A stretch of DNA of 64,000 nucleotides from Chionoecetes opilio (Eukaryota; Arthropoda; Malacostraca; Decapoda; Majidae). The stretch lies in assembly GCA_016584305.1 (NCBI GenBank), contig JACEEZ010001094.1, forward strand, positions 418,683 to 482,682, given 5' to 3'. Numbering within the stretch: the stretch's first letter is position 1; every line of letters starts with the position of its first letter. Position numbers and translations under genes: made by a program. Positions 1 to 17,312 of this stretch are shown here, in pieces. The notes under the pieces are model-generated. The model did no database searches, had not been told where the DNA came from, and saw only the letters and a list, made by a program, of their open reading frames with translations.

Positions 1-22
1 ATTGAATGGGAGCTGGCGCTGG

Positions 23-140
23 TGAATATTAAGTTCATGCATATTTCTTGAGTCTCATAATGGCCTTTCTTTAGTGTGTTTTACGGTTTTTTATTTGATA
101 ATATTATAGAACAAATATTTCCGAAGACAACAGTATATCT
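23..140. repeat. Interspersed repeat shared with the hAT-like element interior
   Basis: The segment containing AAGTTCATGCATATTTCTT, AGTCTCATAATGGCCTTT and ATTTCCGAAGACAACAGTAT matches the reverse complement of about 57805-57925 with roughly 85-90% identity by eye. It is a second, partial, inverted copy of sequence found inside the transposon. The similarity stops after the CAGTATAT shared at both sites. Confidence 0.8.
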
Positions 141-1702
141 TTTATACTGATAAACATACATTTGGTAGGGGGAAAGTACCATAAGCTGGCAAACACGGGC
201 GGCAAGTGGAGTTTGTTGGTCCTCCAGCTCGCTCCGACGAGCGGCATTTGGCTTGAAGCCGCGTCTGTCGCAGCCACAACAAGGGCTGTGACGTCACGTG
301 CAAGGCACCTAGACACAACATTACGACCAAGATTAATAGACTACTTTAAAAGTTTATAGATCTTGATTATGACGACGTCTGGCCGACGGACTGCCTGTAG
401 ACGCAGGGTCATAAAGTATGACCCTGTGTAGACGGGTCGTGTGAATCGATCTTCCCGCCGGACAGGCCAGGCTGTGTGTGTATGGCCGCCTTTATATCCA
501 TTATTATTCTTAATTTGTTTCCCATTTCCCTTATTAATTCTTCTCTTATTCTCTTCTTTATTTCTTTCATACTTGATTATGCATAAATATATATGAATTA
601 TACATATTTGCTCGGAAAATTATCTTAATAGGTTTGATAACATCATCTTTTATGCATATCAGCCACGATTAATCTCATTTCAGCATTACTTACTTACAAA
701 GTTATATTACACTACTCACCGACAGTAAAGAACTAGTCTTTAGTAAAGATCATTACACTGAATATCGTTTATTAGCTGTGTGTTGCACATAGTGTTTTTT
801 TGGAGGTGAAAAATTATTACCCGAGTCTTGAAGTCTGTCCCCCCCCACCCCACCCTCCACTTTTAAAATCGTTCCTAGACGCTTCTGGGCCACGTAATGG
901 CTTTGAGGCACCACCGAGAACATTTGTTATGACTTATGGTGCATAATATCCTCTCTTTTATTGGCTTACCACAGCGTCCTCCCTTACCGTAGATAACAGT
1001 GATGTCGCCAGTTCTACGTTTCTTTGTTATTTACAGACGTGTGGTGGCGTTAATACTTACATTTGTACATCCATGATTTCAGGAAAGTTAGAAGGGGCTA
1101 TCTGGAAAGTCTGTGTCGTTTTGTGTCTTCATCTGTGTCATATTAGGGCTATAAATGAACAAATGACAAAAATAATGCCGAGTGGCGACCTCACTATACC
1201 TACTACAGTAAAGTCGCCAGCTAGTATTTTAACCCAACAGTTGAGTCGCCACTCTGGGGAATTCAGGGAAATTAGAGATAAAGTAAAACAAGTCTCTATA
1301 TATATTAGCTGCGGAAGATGCTTGGATATATAAAAATTCCTCTGCCAACGTGAAAATAAATTTTATTCAAGTTTGAAAGATCTGGCAAGTCTGTGTCCTG
1401 TCGCCCGAAAAGCTACTGTTTACTGTCTGTCATCGCGCGAAGAAAAACGTGAGAAGCAAAATGCACAAGTTATACTTGCAGCTACAAAGCATAAAACAAC
1501 GCTGAAACAGGGTAGATTATACAGTCATGATATAAACTACTGTGTAACATCTTCAGTGGCACATAAAAATCAGTAGTGATGCTATAATTCGTAATATTTG
1601 GCGCCTGGCGACGTCACTGCAGGTGGCGACTTCACTGTTATCTACGGTAGTCCAGATGAGGGTACACGAAAGTCTGGCACAAGGCCATGAGACATATAAG
1701 CA
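141..1702. other. No recognised gene; mixed AT-rich sequence
   Basis: GC-rich block at 200-310, and a short palindrome around 400-436 (agggtcataaagtatgaccct). The rest is AT-rich with no coding signal or repeat family recognised. Confidence 0.4.
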
Positions 1703-2290
1703 GGGGAAGGTGGGATAAGATGTCCCCTCTAAGAAAGAATTATGTCTAGTAGCCATATTTTCTGCAGTAGAATTTTGATAAAGAGTTTCTTTGAAAGCAT
1801 ATACTATGACCAATCTATGATGTGTATTACACCATCTTATCATACCTCTGACTTTGTGAAAAAAAGCCAAAAGGGTCCTGCCCCATATACGGGGAGAAAC
1901 GCCCAGTGGGACGGCCTATTCCCCCACTACACTGGCACTACAGGGTATATAATCAGTGGGACATCAATCAACCCATATCAGGGTATAATACAGGGCTATA
2001 TAATCTAGACATCCTATAGCAACCCTCCATAACCATAAAGCAAACTCTAGTTATTATTCTTTAACTAGGTAACCCCAAAGCCACTGCAAACTTACATGAA
2101 ATGATGCATAAACAAGAACAATTGTCCTGCAGCCAGTAATGTGCTCCATGCTGATGCCATTAGTTCCTGTGAGTGCAGAGGGATGGCGCTGACTACTGAA
2201 TCAGCTGATTGGCGGGACAATCAAGAAAGAAGGACAAAACCGGGGGCCCGGGGGGCGTTTAACCCCGGCGCGGCATCTTACCCCACCTTA
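1703..2290. mobile_element. Non-autonomous TIR transposon, copy 1
   Basis: It begins GGGGAAGGTGGGATAAGATG and ends with the near-inverse CATCTTACCCCACCTTA. The whole ~590 bp recurs at 6491-7086 with high identity. Internal landmarks are TATGTCTAGTAGCCATATTT and CAGCTGATTGGCGGGACAAT. There is no ORF and no clear target duplication, so the superfamily is unassigned. Confidence 0.8.
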
Positions 2291-4759
2291 CTATTGAGGG
2301 AATGAACCTCATGACAACTTTATAATACGTCGAGGAATCTAACCAGATTCACGAGTGTCGTGAATATATTCAGAATCAGTGTCCATGTATTATACCATAA
2401 GTCATGATACATGGACGATGTATTTTCCGGATGCACATACAACGGTCTAGATCTGTTATACGTAATTCGTCCTCTGTATCTAAGTTGATAATGACTTGCA
2501 TTCATATATTTCTTAAAATCATACTCAATTATTAATCAAACATAATTATGGTTATTTCATATAATTAACTTAGTACATAAACTATGACATGTTTCACACA
2601 CCTCCAACTGTGCATCCTTGGGTCTGACAGCGGACCCTCGCCTGCCACACAGTCCCTACAGGCCATGGTTCTGCACCATCACCACCACCACCACCACCAC
2701 CACCTACCGCCTTCCGTCGCCTCACCGCTCCGTAAAAAGGCTACAGATACACTAGATAGGATTGTAGAGTAGGGTATTTAATGCAAAATTATATACATCT
2801 TTGTTTTTTTATATATATGTACATAAAGGAATAGGTAAATGATCACATGATAGGCATTTACATTATCGTTAAGAGAGAAACATGACGAAAGTAAGTCCAG
2901 ATCATGTGTCTTGTTTTCATTAGGACGATTGGATTTAACATTATTGTGTTGCCTTCGACTGATTGGAAGGATGGATGAACACAATGAATATAAACTTTTT
3001 TTTCATGGAGAGGTTTTGATCAGCATAATAACAAAGGCCGCGAGACTTCAGTGTGCAACTGTGTTTTGTGTGTTGGTGCGCCGCGCAGGGTTTTGAGGCA
3101 TTCGCGTGTTAGCAAAAAGTGATGATTATAATGATAATAATGATGATAATAATAATAATAGTAATAATAATAACAACGATAATGATGATAATAATGATGT
3201 CAGAATCTAGTAAGTGTGCGACGAAAGCCCACTGAGCTCTATATGAACTTATTATGTTATTATAGAGCTCAAGTGCGAAAGCCTCGGTGGCGTTCACCAT
3301 CAGCAAGCGTAGCGGCAGCACAGCCAGCCACTCACACGCCAGCCTTTGTTCCGCCGCGTCACACACCGGCGAAAGCATCATAACCTCAAACACAAACCGC
3401 CGATATCATTACTTGACCAATGATAATAACGATAGATAATGATAACAATAATGGCAAAATTAATCATGCTAATAATAACAAATAATAACCCTTGTCTTAT
3501 TATGATAACCTGGAAACACGGCATCTGTTTAGCTATAGCGTATTCTTGTGTTAATCTATTTCCACCAGTAGTCATTCAGGGACGTGATGGAGTTGTCTTC
3601 ATGCCAGGCCGAGCGAGGGTGACGCGGCACGGGCGACGCGAGGGGCGGCGGGCGAGGAGCAGCAAGGAAAGTAGTGAGAGGAATGACGAAGCCTCCGAGT
3701 CCTTAGTGTGTGTGTGTGTGTGTGTGTGTGTTGAGATATCTCTTGCTCCGATCGTCTCATGGATGGATCTCCGCAGACTTAAAACAGTCTACGGGAAACA
3801 CGCTCGGCAGCTCCGTCTTCGGGAACACTTTTCTAACGTGTTAAAGTACGTACTACATGTTTAGCAACGGTGGCTGTGGCGGATTAATGGAACCAATAAT
3901 GAATAAAACGTTTACTTCTGAAGGCTTGCGGTGAAATCTTGCATGCATTTCCCTTCCTTGCGAATGCGGGTTTAAGTTTTTTTTATTTTAATCTAACGAA
4001 ATATAAACCTCAGCGGCTACCGGCAAGTCGCGTCACAACACTTCAAAACAATGATGATAGACCTCGGTGCAATAATCCAGTTTGTTATCCTCCAAATTAC
4101 CAGTGAACACTGACCCATTACGTAACAAGTATATCAACACATAATATACATTAATATCTTTCTTTAGAAAATGTTACATATTCTATCCATATAAATCTCA
4201 ACAGAAAACAACACATACACAATCCATATAAATCTTTTTCTTTAAGTCGGAACAACCTACAGGAGAGAATGCCTGAAGAGACCCGCGAGAGGCACATGTC
4301 CTGCCTGGCCGCGCCTGGCCCGGCATGTGCACTACACACACACTAACACTATGACGTTGTTGTATTGCTTGATGTCGCGTTATACAGACTCGTGGCCTAG
4401 AAATGTACAGGTTAACAATGACATTCCATAAGAGTTAGCGTCCCTTCTTGGCTTAATAGTAGTTATCACTGCTTATACTAGCGCCGCGCCATGCCGTGCC
4501 GTGCTGGCAGGCGTGCGGCCGCTGGCTGCACGGCCTCGCGCGGGTCCCCAACTTGGATGCGTGATAATGAGATGAAGGTGAATAATGTGGCGGTTGGTAT
4601 CGGCGGCGGCGTTTAGCGGGGGCTACAGGCTGCGGCCCCGGCATGAACATGATCGTGAGTATACCCCTTGACGGCGCGGGAGAGGAACGTGCATGCGTAC
4701 ATAGAGAAGGAACAAAAACGTGGAAAAAAATTGAATCCTGGACATCAAACTATAAAATA
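2291..4759. other. No recognised gene; short simple repeats
   Basis: Contains a 10-codon CAC run (2675-2704), an AAT/GAT-rich tract (3120-3200), a small inverted repeat GAGCTCTATA...TATAGAGCTC (3234-3271) and a (TG)n tract (3706-3731). ORFs here show no domain I recognise. Confidence 0.4.
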
Positions 4760-4764
4760 ACATA

Positions 4765-4806
<42 letters not shown>

Positions 4807-4812
4807 CATATA

Positions 4813-4852
<40 letters not shown>

Positions 4853-4934
4853 TATATATATATATATATACATACATATATAATATTATATCATTTTACA
4901 TATATATATATATAATATATATATACATATATAC

Positions 4935-4996
<62 letters not shown>
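4760..4996. repeat. (AT)n tract, ~235 bp with AC/ACAT interruptions
   Basis: Nearly continuous TA dinucleotides with scattered C and TATACTATA interruptions. It could extrude as cruciforms. Assembly across it may be unreliable. Confidence 0.95.
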
Positions 4997-4999
<3 letters not shown>

Positions 5000-6490
5000 C
5001 TTGGAGCATTTAAACACTACCCTAAGTTTTAGCCTCGTTCAGTCATCAATGTGCCTGACGCGGGGCGATGCTTACAAACAAGAGGCGGGCTAGCGTAAGG
5101 ACTAGAGAGTCGTGTAGTGTGATTAACGTTTTCAGGCCTGTAAGATAATGGCACCTTTTTTCCTCTCAAGTAGGTACACACAGACTGCCCTCCAGCGGTG
5201 GTCGGCCACGCTTGCCACACGGGCGGCGGGTGCGGGAAGGGACCACAGAGGGGGCACGGAGGGGTCTCTGGCGCCAATTCAGTGCCTCTCAATGACTCTT
5301 GTCGTACATTTTGCAAGATTCACTACAGAGTTGCTACGTTTGGTCTTCAATATTGAGATCTTAAAACTTAACACTAATATACGCATGCAAGTACGTTCTT
5401 GCAAGCTGACACGTGGCAATGCTGGCAGTGTCAGCCTGCACGCTAATCAGCGTTGCGGCGCCTCAGCCTCGGGCCCTAGATTCGCGCCCACCCGGCCCCT
5501 GGCAGCGTGACGACGGGCTGGAGGGCAACCGGCTCCTCTCTGCACATCTTGTTACCGGTACGACCGAAGCTCGCTAATCGAACATAGCGAGGGGGAACGG
5601 GGCCTGTGCGCCCCGGGCTGGTCCTTCCCGACACTCACTACGCACAACAGTCGTGAAAGATCAAGGAAAGTATCGTGTTCAGTTCCCTGCGCACCAGCGT
5701 CCCTCAGACTACGAGCAACGCAGTGCGTCTCCCTACTCGATGCTGTAGCTCTGAGACACTTTTCTTGGTGTCGTCTATACAACTGCGACTCTCCAGGAGT
5801 GTGCTGGCAGCAGGACCACAGATGTCTGCTTTGCGTGTTACAGACTGTGACGCTGTGGTCCCAGGTGTGCTTACAAAGGTACTATAACAAAAAATAGTGA
5901 GAGGTGCAGTGTTACCACACGCTATGACAGAAGCTGCATACTCTGGGGACTGTACGTACGGTGCACCCATGCAGGTCACCTGCAGGGTGTAGAGGTGGAC
6001 GTTTGCCATGACCGCAGCGACCACAATACACGTGGCATTTTAGTGATTACTATAAAGAAAAGGAATGTTTGGGAAAGACGGATATCGACAGGTTGTTAGT
6101 GATGGCAATGCTTCCTTGATGAACAAACGGGTGGCGGTGGGTGGTGGAGTCGCTCGGGGCCCACAGACCAACACGAAAAGAGAACGTACGGACTACACAA
6201 GCGCTAACCTGCATACGTGAGGAGAGGTGTGAAGGAGCGCCTCGTGGGGCCTCTACAAGGTTTCTATATCAATAAACTCTTTTTTTTCCTGTACATTAAC
6301 AAACGTGAGGAGGGATTGGCGTCCAGTGGAAAAGTTATAAAGTGATCACAGAATGGAGTAGTATTGGCCGTTTATAGCTACTGCGACGGCTGGAAAATTT
6401 CCATGCATTTTCTTTGCAATATCATGTATGAATGCTAAAGCCTGCACAGTCTTGCATCTCGAGTAGATCTTATGAATATTTTCAACACAT
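4997..6490. other. No recognised gene; moderately GC-rich
   Basis: Non-repetitive sequence with GC-rich patches at 5170-5300 and 5430-5720. Several ORFs of 70-120 codons on both strands lack motifs or splice support. Confidence 0.35.
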
Positions 6491-7086
6491 GGGGAAGGTG
6501 GGATAAGATGTCCCCTCTAAGGATGAATTATGTCTAGTAGCCATATTTTCTGCAGCATAATTTTAATAAAGAGTTCCTTAAAAACATATATTATGACCAA
6601 TCTATGATGTGTATTACACCATCTTATCATACCTCTGACTTTGGGAAAACGGAAAACTGTGAGAAAAAGCCAAAAGGGTCCTGCCCCATATACGGGGTGA
6701 AACGCCCAGTGGGACGGCCTTTTACCCCACTACAGGGTATATAATCAGTAGAACATCTATCAACCCACATGATATCAGGGTATAATACAGAGCTATATAA
6801 TCTAGACATCCTATAGCAACCCTCCATAACCATAAAGGAAACTCTATAGTTATTATTCTTTAACTAGGTAACCCCAAAGTCACTGCAAACTTACATGAAA
6901 TGATGCATAAACAAGAACAATTGTCCTGCAGCCAGTAATGTGCTCCATGTTGATGCCATTAGTTCCTGTGAGTGCAGAGGGATGGCGCTGACTACTGAAT
7001 CAGCTGATTGGCGGGACAATCAAGAAAGAAGGACAAAACAGAGGGGGGCGTTTTGCCCCGGCGCGGCATCTTACCCCACCCTCCCC
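6491..7086. mobile_element. Non-autonomous TIR transposon, copy 2
   Basis: Same family as 1703-2290, with left end GGGGAAGGTGGGATAAGATG and right end CATCTTACCCCACCCTCCCC, giving a TIR of about 20 bp. Relative to copy 1 it lacks ~11 bp in the middle (about 6725) and has small insertions elsewhere. No ORF. Confidence 0.8.
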
Positions 7087-11825
<4,739 letters not shown>

Positions 11826-12310
11826 GGTGGTGCGGGGGGGGGGGGGGTACAGGTGTTGGGAGGAGGAGGGAGGGAGGGGCGCTCTGCTACCGTGGGGGGG
11901 GGGGGTACAGGTGTTGGGGTGGGGAGGGAGGGAGGGGCGCTCTGCTACCGTGGGGGGGGGGGGGTACAGGTGTTGGGGAGGTGGAGGGAGGGAGGGGCGC
12001 TCTGCTACCGTGGGGGGGGGGGATACAGGTGTTGGGGAAGGAGGAGGGGAGGGGGAGGGGCCGCATCTCATACCGTGGGGGGGGGGGGTATCAGGTGTTG
12101 GGGAGGAGGAGGGAGGGAGTGGCGCTCTGCTACCGTGGGGGGGGAGGGGATATACAGGTGTTGGGGAGGAGGAGGGAGGGAGTGGCGCTCTGCTACCGTG
12201 GGGGGGGAGGGGAAATACAGGTGTTGGGGAGGAGGAGGGAGGGAGTGGCGCTCTGCTACCGTGGGGGGGAGGGGAAATACAGGTGTTGGGGAGGGGGGAG
12301 AGGGGGGGAC
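11826..12310. repeat. G-rich minisatellite, ~60-bp unit, about 8 copies
   Basis: The unit is a G8-13 run, TACAGGTGTTGGGGAGGAGG, AGGGAGGGAGGGGCGCTCTG, CTACCGT. The core GCTCTGCTACCGT recurs every 59-61 bp (11880, 11939, 11999, 12126, 12187, 12248), with one diverged unit near 12060. All three forward frames stay open (165-194 codons) because there are few T-rich codons. They are not genes. Confidence 0.95.
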
Positions 12311-12412
12311 AAAAGCTGCGGTGAAGGTGGTGGTTGGATTGTGTCGTTACTTTCTATGGGAATTATTGTACCTGTGTGTGTGGGTGTTGACTTGGATTGA
12401 CTAGTCTTATTT

Positions 12413-12576
12413 AATTTATTTATTAGTTTCAGCGTTGATGTCTGTCCCACCAAACAACCCAATGAAGGAGTTTTGTTTGAACTTTTATAAATGAAATGTT
12501 AACTAAGAAAAATAGTTACTAATAACTATAATGGTGAACAAAATTTATAAGATTCTCTGACACTCTCTCTTTCTCT

Positions 12577-12620
<44 letters not shown>

Positions 12621-13200
12621 ACAACACACACACACCACAGAGAAATACGCATAAAAAGTAGCCCCTAAGCCTGTCACTGCCTCATAACGCACACACAATG
12701 TACTGAGGAGAACAAGAACTCATCATAACAACAGGTAATGAACTCCTGATGATCTCCGAGAAACGAGAACAATGTCTTTGAGTCTACACCTAAGAACGTA
12801 CACTAACCTTAAATGCGAATACCCTTGTTCATATATCATAGTGAGATGAAAGCCTTATAAGGGAGGGAGGGAGGGAAGTATAGTAACAAAAGCAGCAAAG
12901 TTGATAAGACACGAGACGCAGAGTAACAATATGAATAACAAAACGGATAACAAATGAGTGAGATAAGTACGTAATAGTAATGATAATAAATATATAAATG
13001 ATAACTATAATAACATAATGCTGTACAGACTGCAGGAAACCCTTGAGTGGCTTCGAAGTACCCCAGCCACCGTCAGCCCGGACACTGCCGGACAGACGGA
13101 CAGACGGGGGCGTGAGAAGACCCAGACGGTGCGGGGCGAGTCTCCAGGGGCGGCGCACAGCCTCTTGGGGAATGACGGGAGAGGAGGAGGAGGGAGAGGG
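12413..13200 (-). other. Possible 3' UTR of the pHCl-like gene
   Basis: This lies directly downstream of the TGA of the TM4 exon in the transcript. It carries an AT-rich stretch with short ATAAT runs (12960-13017) and an (AC)n tract (12579-12633). The first AATAAA motifs on the minus strand are in 12413-12424. No other gene is visible here. The extent is inferred only from the stop codon and the candidate poly(A) signal. Confidence 0.3.
12579..12633. repeat. (AC)n microsatellite
   Basis: A CA dinucleotide run with minor interruptions, preceded by a CT-rich stretch. Confidence 0.9.
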
Positions 13201-13335
13201 TCAATAATTGAACCCTTTGTAGGTGGCGAAGAAGTAGAAGAGGAAGATGAAGTATCCAAGAGGAAAGACGATTCTGGAGATGACGTCGATGGACTTGGCG
13301 ACGCGGATGGGGTGTCTCGGAGCCTTCTTGCGGGG
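13201..13335 (-). CDS. pHCl: pHCl-like channel, terminal exon with TM4 and stop codon
   Basis: The terminal coding exon has 44 codons plus TGA. Its acceptor is ctcctctcttcccggcag. The peptide starts PRKKAPRHPIRVAKSIDVIS, and TM4 follows at about residues 17-40 (DVISRIVFPLGYFIFLFYFF), ending ATYKGFNY and stop. The motif IDxISRxxFP at the start of TM4 is a hallmark of the Cys-loop receptor family. HPIRVAK before TM4 is what I recall from the pHCl group. The exon is phase 0, so it joins in frame to the loop exon ending CPNGE. A possible poly(A) signal (AATAAA on the minus strand) lies near 12413-12424, which would give a ~0.8 kb 3' UTR. That end is a guess. Confidence 0.9.
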   Translation of the reverse strand, partial: PRKKAPRHPIRVAKSIDVISRIVFPLGYFIFLFYFFATYKGFNY

Positions 13336-13744
13336 CTGCCGGGAAGAGAGGAGCGGCACGCGGTCATCATGAAGGGCGACTGGCCAACTGCTTTATCCTA
13401 CTGACTCATGCTCTTATATAGGGATCTTAATGTTCTGCTGGTTAAATGTGGTACTTAAAAAAAAAATATTTATAGCCAGGTACAAATTCTAATATATTTT
13501 CTTTACAACTCGTGTTATTATTCCTATTTTTGTTTTGTAAATGTTTAATCATATGCAATATTAAGACGCATAAATGAGAGATGACTGCAATCACTGAAAT
13601 GCTAAGTAAACTAATTAAAACTACTAATTAAATACACAGAGCAAGACATACTACATGATGATGCTTTCTGGACGAGACAGGGAAATATAGTAAACATTAG
13701 TGGGCCTTCCATACATGTCCTTGGTTGTACACTGACAGACAGAA

Positions 13745-13776
13745 TACACACACACACACATACACACACACACATA

Positions 13777-13815
<39 letters not shown>

Positions 13816-13864
13816 CCTAAGAGTCGATGGATCCCTGTGTGTGTGTGTGTGTATGTGTGTATGT

Positions 13865-13908
<44 letters not shown>

Positions 13909-13926
13909 TGTGTGTGTGTGTGTGTG
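13745..13926. repeat. (CA)n facing (TG)n, inverted dinucleotide tracts
   Basis: A ~70-bp CA tract (13745-13814) is followed by a 21-nt spacer (GCCTAAGAGTCGATGGATCCC) and a ~90-bp TG tract. The two can pair as a long hairpin. Confidence 0.92.
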
Positions 13927-14024
13927 AAAGATATAGAATGCTTTAATCATTGTCATCAAATATCAATCAATCAATCTACCTATTGTCTATCAGGCCATGT
14001 ATAAGTTAAGAGGTTCTAGTATTG

Positions 14025-14027
14025 CTT

Positions 14028-14079
<52 letters not shown>

Positions 14080-14194
14080 TACTACCACTACTATTACCAC
14101 TACCACTACTTCTACTACTACCACTACTTCTACTACTCTACTACTACTACTACTACTGCTACTACTACTACTACTGCTACTACTACTTCATTTT

Positions 14195-14252
<58 letters not shown>

Positions 14253-14258
14253 TACTCC
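14025..14258. repeat. (TAC)n trinucleotide tract
   Basis: CTA/TAC repeats with TTC, CAC and GCT variants and one interruption near 14187 (TTCATTTTCCAC). Confidence 0.95.
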
Positions 14259-14432
14259 GTGTCAATTGGCCACTCTCGCCCCAACAACCACACTACCACA
14301 AGCGAGAAGCGAGACAGCAGTGCAAGACAGGCAACACAGGCAAGGGAAAGACAGGTGTTGAGTTCATTACCTTAAAAGTGTACTCTACCTGGGTGACCTC
14401 GGCTGCTTCCTGCAAGGGAGGTGGCGGGATGA

Positions 14433-15609
<1,177 letters not shown>

Positions 15610-16036
15610 AAGCCCCGTCCACACTACCACTCACCACCGTCGGCGCTTGCCGACGGCAAGCGCCGATGCTAGTGTTGTGTCTACACATTTTTCTCACTTT
15701 TGTCTTCATCTCTGCAATTTCTCAACTATTTCTCCCATTTAATTTTTTTAGCACATATTCGTAATCAGCTGACTTTCTTGGTTCTGATGGTATACGGTAC
15801 ATAGCAATACAAAAATATCTAGATGGTGAAAACTGCCGATAACTTGAAGCATATGTTCGGCGCTGACCCGTGAGTGACGGGCATGCCCGCCCAATATTAA
15901 ACCTGCTGAATGTTGGCGGGCAGCGCCGACGGTTACATTTTGCTCGTCGGCATCCTGTCCACACTGCCACTTTTGAGTGACGAACACTGTTCGACGGCAA
16001 GCGCCGACGGTTGTGAGTGGTAGTGTGGACGGGGCT
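15610..16036. mobile_element. MITE-like element with ~43-bp TIRs
   Basis: The left end AAGCCCCGTCCACACTACCA (continuing to 15652) is mirrored by the right end (about 15994-16036) with one mismatch (CACC versus CACA). Inside the left TIR there is a second palindrome, TCGGCGCTTGCCG/CGGCAAGCGCCGA. Total length is 427 bp. No convincing target duplication and no transposase. The minus-strand ORFs across it read through the TIRs and are not credible genes. Confidence 0.75.
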
Positions 16037-16712
16037 TGACACGTGCAACGCGTACGTGGTGTGCGTGCAGCTTGACACATCGAGAAAAGATCGGCGGCGC
16101 GGCAGCCAGTCTCCATCTTTCACTTGACGTGCATGGAGGGTCAGCACTGCATTGATCTGCTTATTTTTGCCTTAAATCCTTAGGACTTAGGCATTAGCCG
16201 GCAGAGTAAAGTGAGAAAGGCATGTGCCTTAAAAGCAAAGAAAAAATCCAAGCGAGAAAGTGGAAAACCCTTACCTAGCAGATCTAAGTGTTGAATATGT
16301 CATGGCAAAATGTTGAATATCACAAACTTTAAAGAAGGAACCTCTCTTAGGAGGAGAGTCACCGATGAGGCTGGTAAGGACGACTCCTCTCGTTTTCCAT
16401 GACTACCTCGCCTCCCTTGCGTGCGTGTTGGACAACTTACCAAACTAAGGGAAGATGGCTTAGGCTAATTTCATGTTTTTTGCTTTTCTATTTAATGGGT
16501 TGTGTTGTGTGTAGGCGCCAAAAAGAACAAACACTATAAAGACCGAGGTCCTAAGACTAATTTTGGCTGGTTCACATTATGCAAAACTTTGTACATTTTT
16601 CAGCCGAAATTTTCGGGGAAGGAGGCAGTCTTTCAAAAACGTGTTCATAGTCACACAAGATTCAGTCCGGCGCGGCGACCGCTTGTTGTGCCAGCCATGA
16701 ACAACTTATATA

Positions 16713-17312
16713 TAATGCTACTATTCCACACAGACCACGAATCCCACGAATCGCTACGAATTGATAAATTTTAGGATTCGTAGTTGAATCGTAATCAGTT
16801 CGTGAAGTTCTTAACTGATTCGTATTTATTCGTAGTCAGTTCTTGCAATTCTTGAGGGATCGGGAATTCGTGGCAAAAGTTTTGAGCTGTTCAAAATTTT
16901 GGCCACGAACTCCCTATTCCAAAAAATCGTAGTTAATTCTTAACAAATTCGTAGTGCATTCTTAGGCTTCGTAACTGAATCGTAATCGATTCGTAGGCAT
17001 TCGTAGGTATTCTTAACTCATTCGGGGATTCGTGAATTCGTGGCTTGACCACGAATCGGCTACGAATCTGTCACGAATTCACGAATACACGCAGAGTTTT
17101 AATCGTACCTGATTCGTAGATGCATTCGGCCTATTCTTAACTGATTCGTAACTGATTCCTAACGTTCGTGCAGTATTCGTAATCGATTCTTGTAAATCGT
17201 AATGAATTCTTGACAATATTCGTGCGATTTGAGCCGAATCGAGCCGAATCTTAAAATTTATCAATTCGTAGCGATTCGTGGGATTCGTGGTCTGTGTGGA
17301 ATAGTAGCATTA
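16713..17312. mobile_element. 600-bp MITE with 60-bp TIRs and ATTCGTA-rich interior
   Basis: The left end (TA)ATGCTACTATTCCACACA continues for ~60 bp to GATAAATTTTA. The right end is its near-exact inverse, finishing GTGTGGAATAGTAGCAT(TA). TA on both sides fits a TA target as in Tc1/mariner-type MITEs. The interior is built of dozens of degenerate ATTCGTA / GATTCGTAATC words in both orientations. No ORF of note. Confidence 0.8.

Noticed and set aside
2675..2704. Poly-His coding segment
   Set aside because: A ten-codon CAC microsatellite in a 62-codon ORF without other features.
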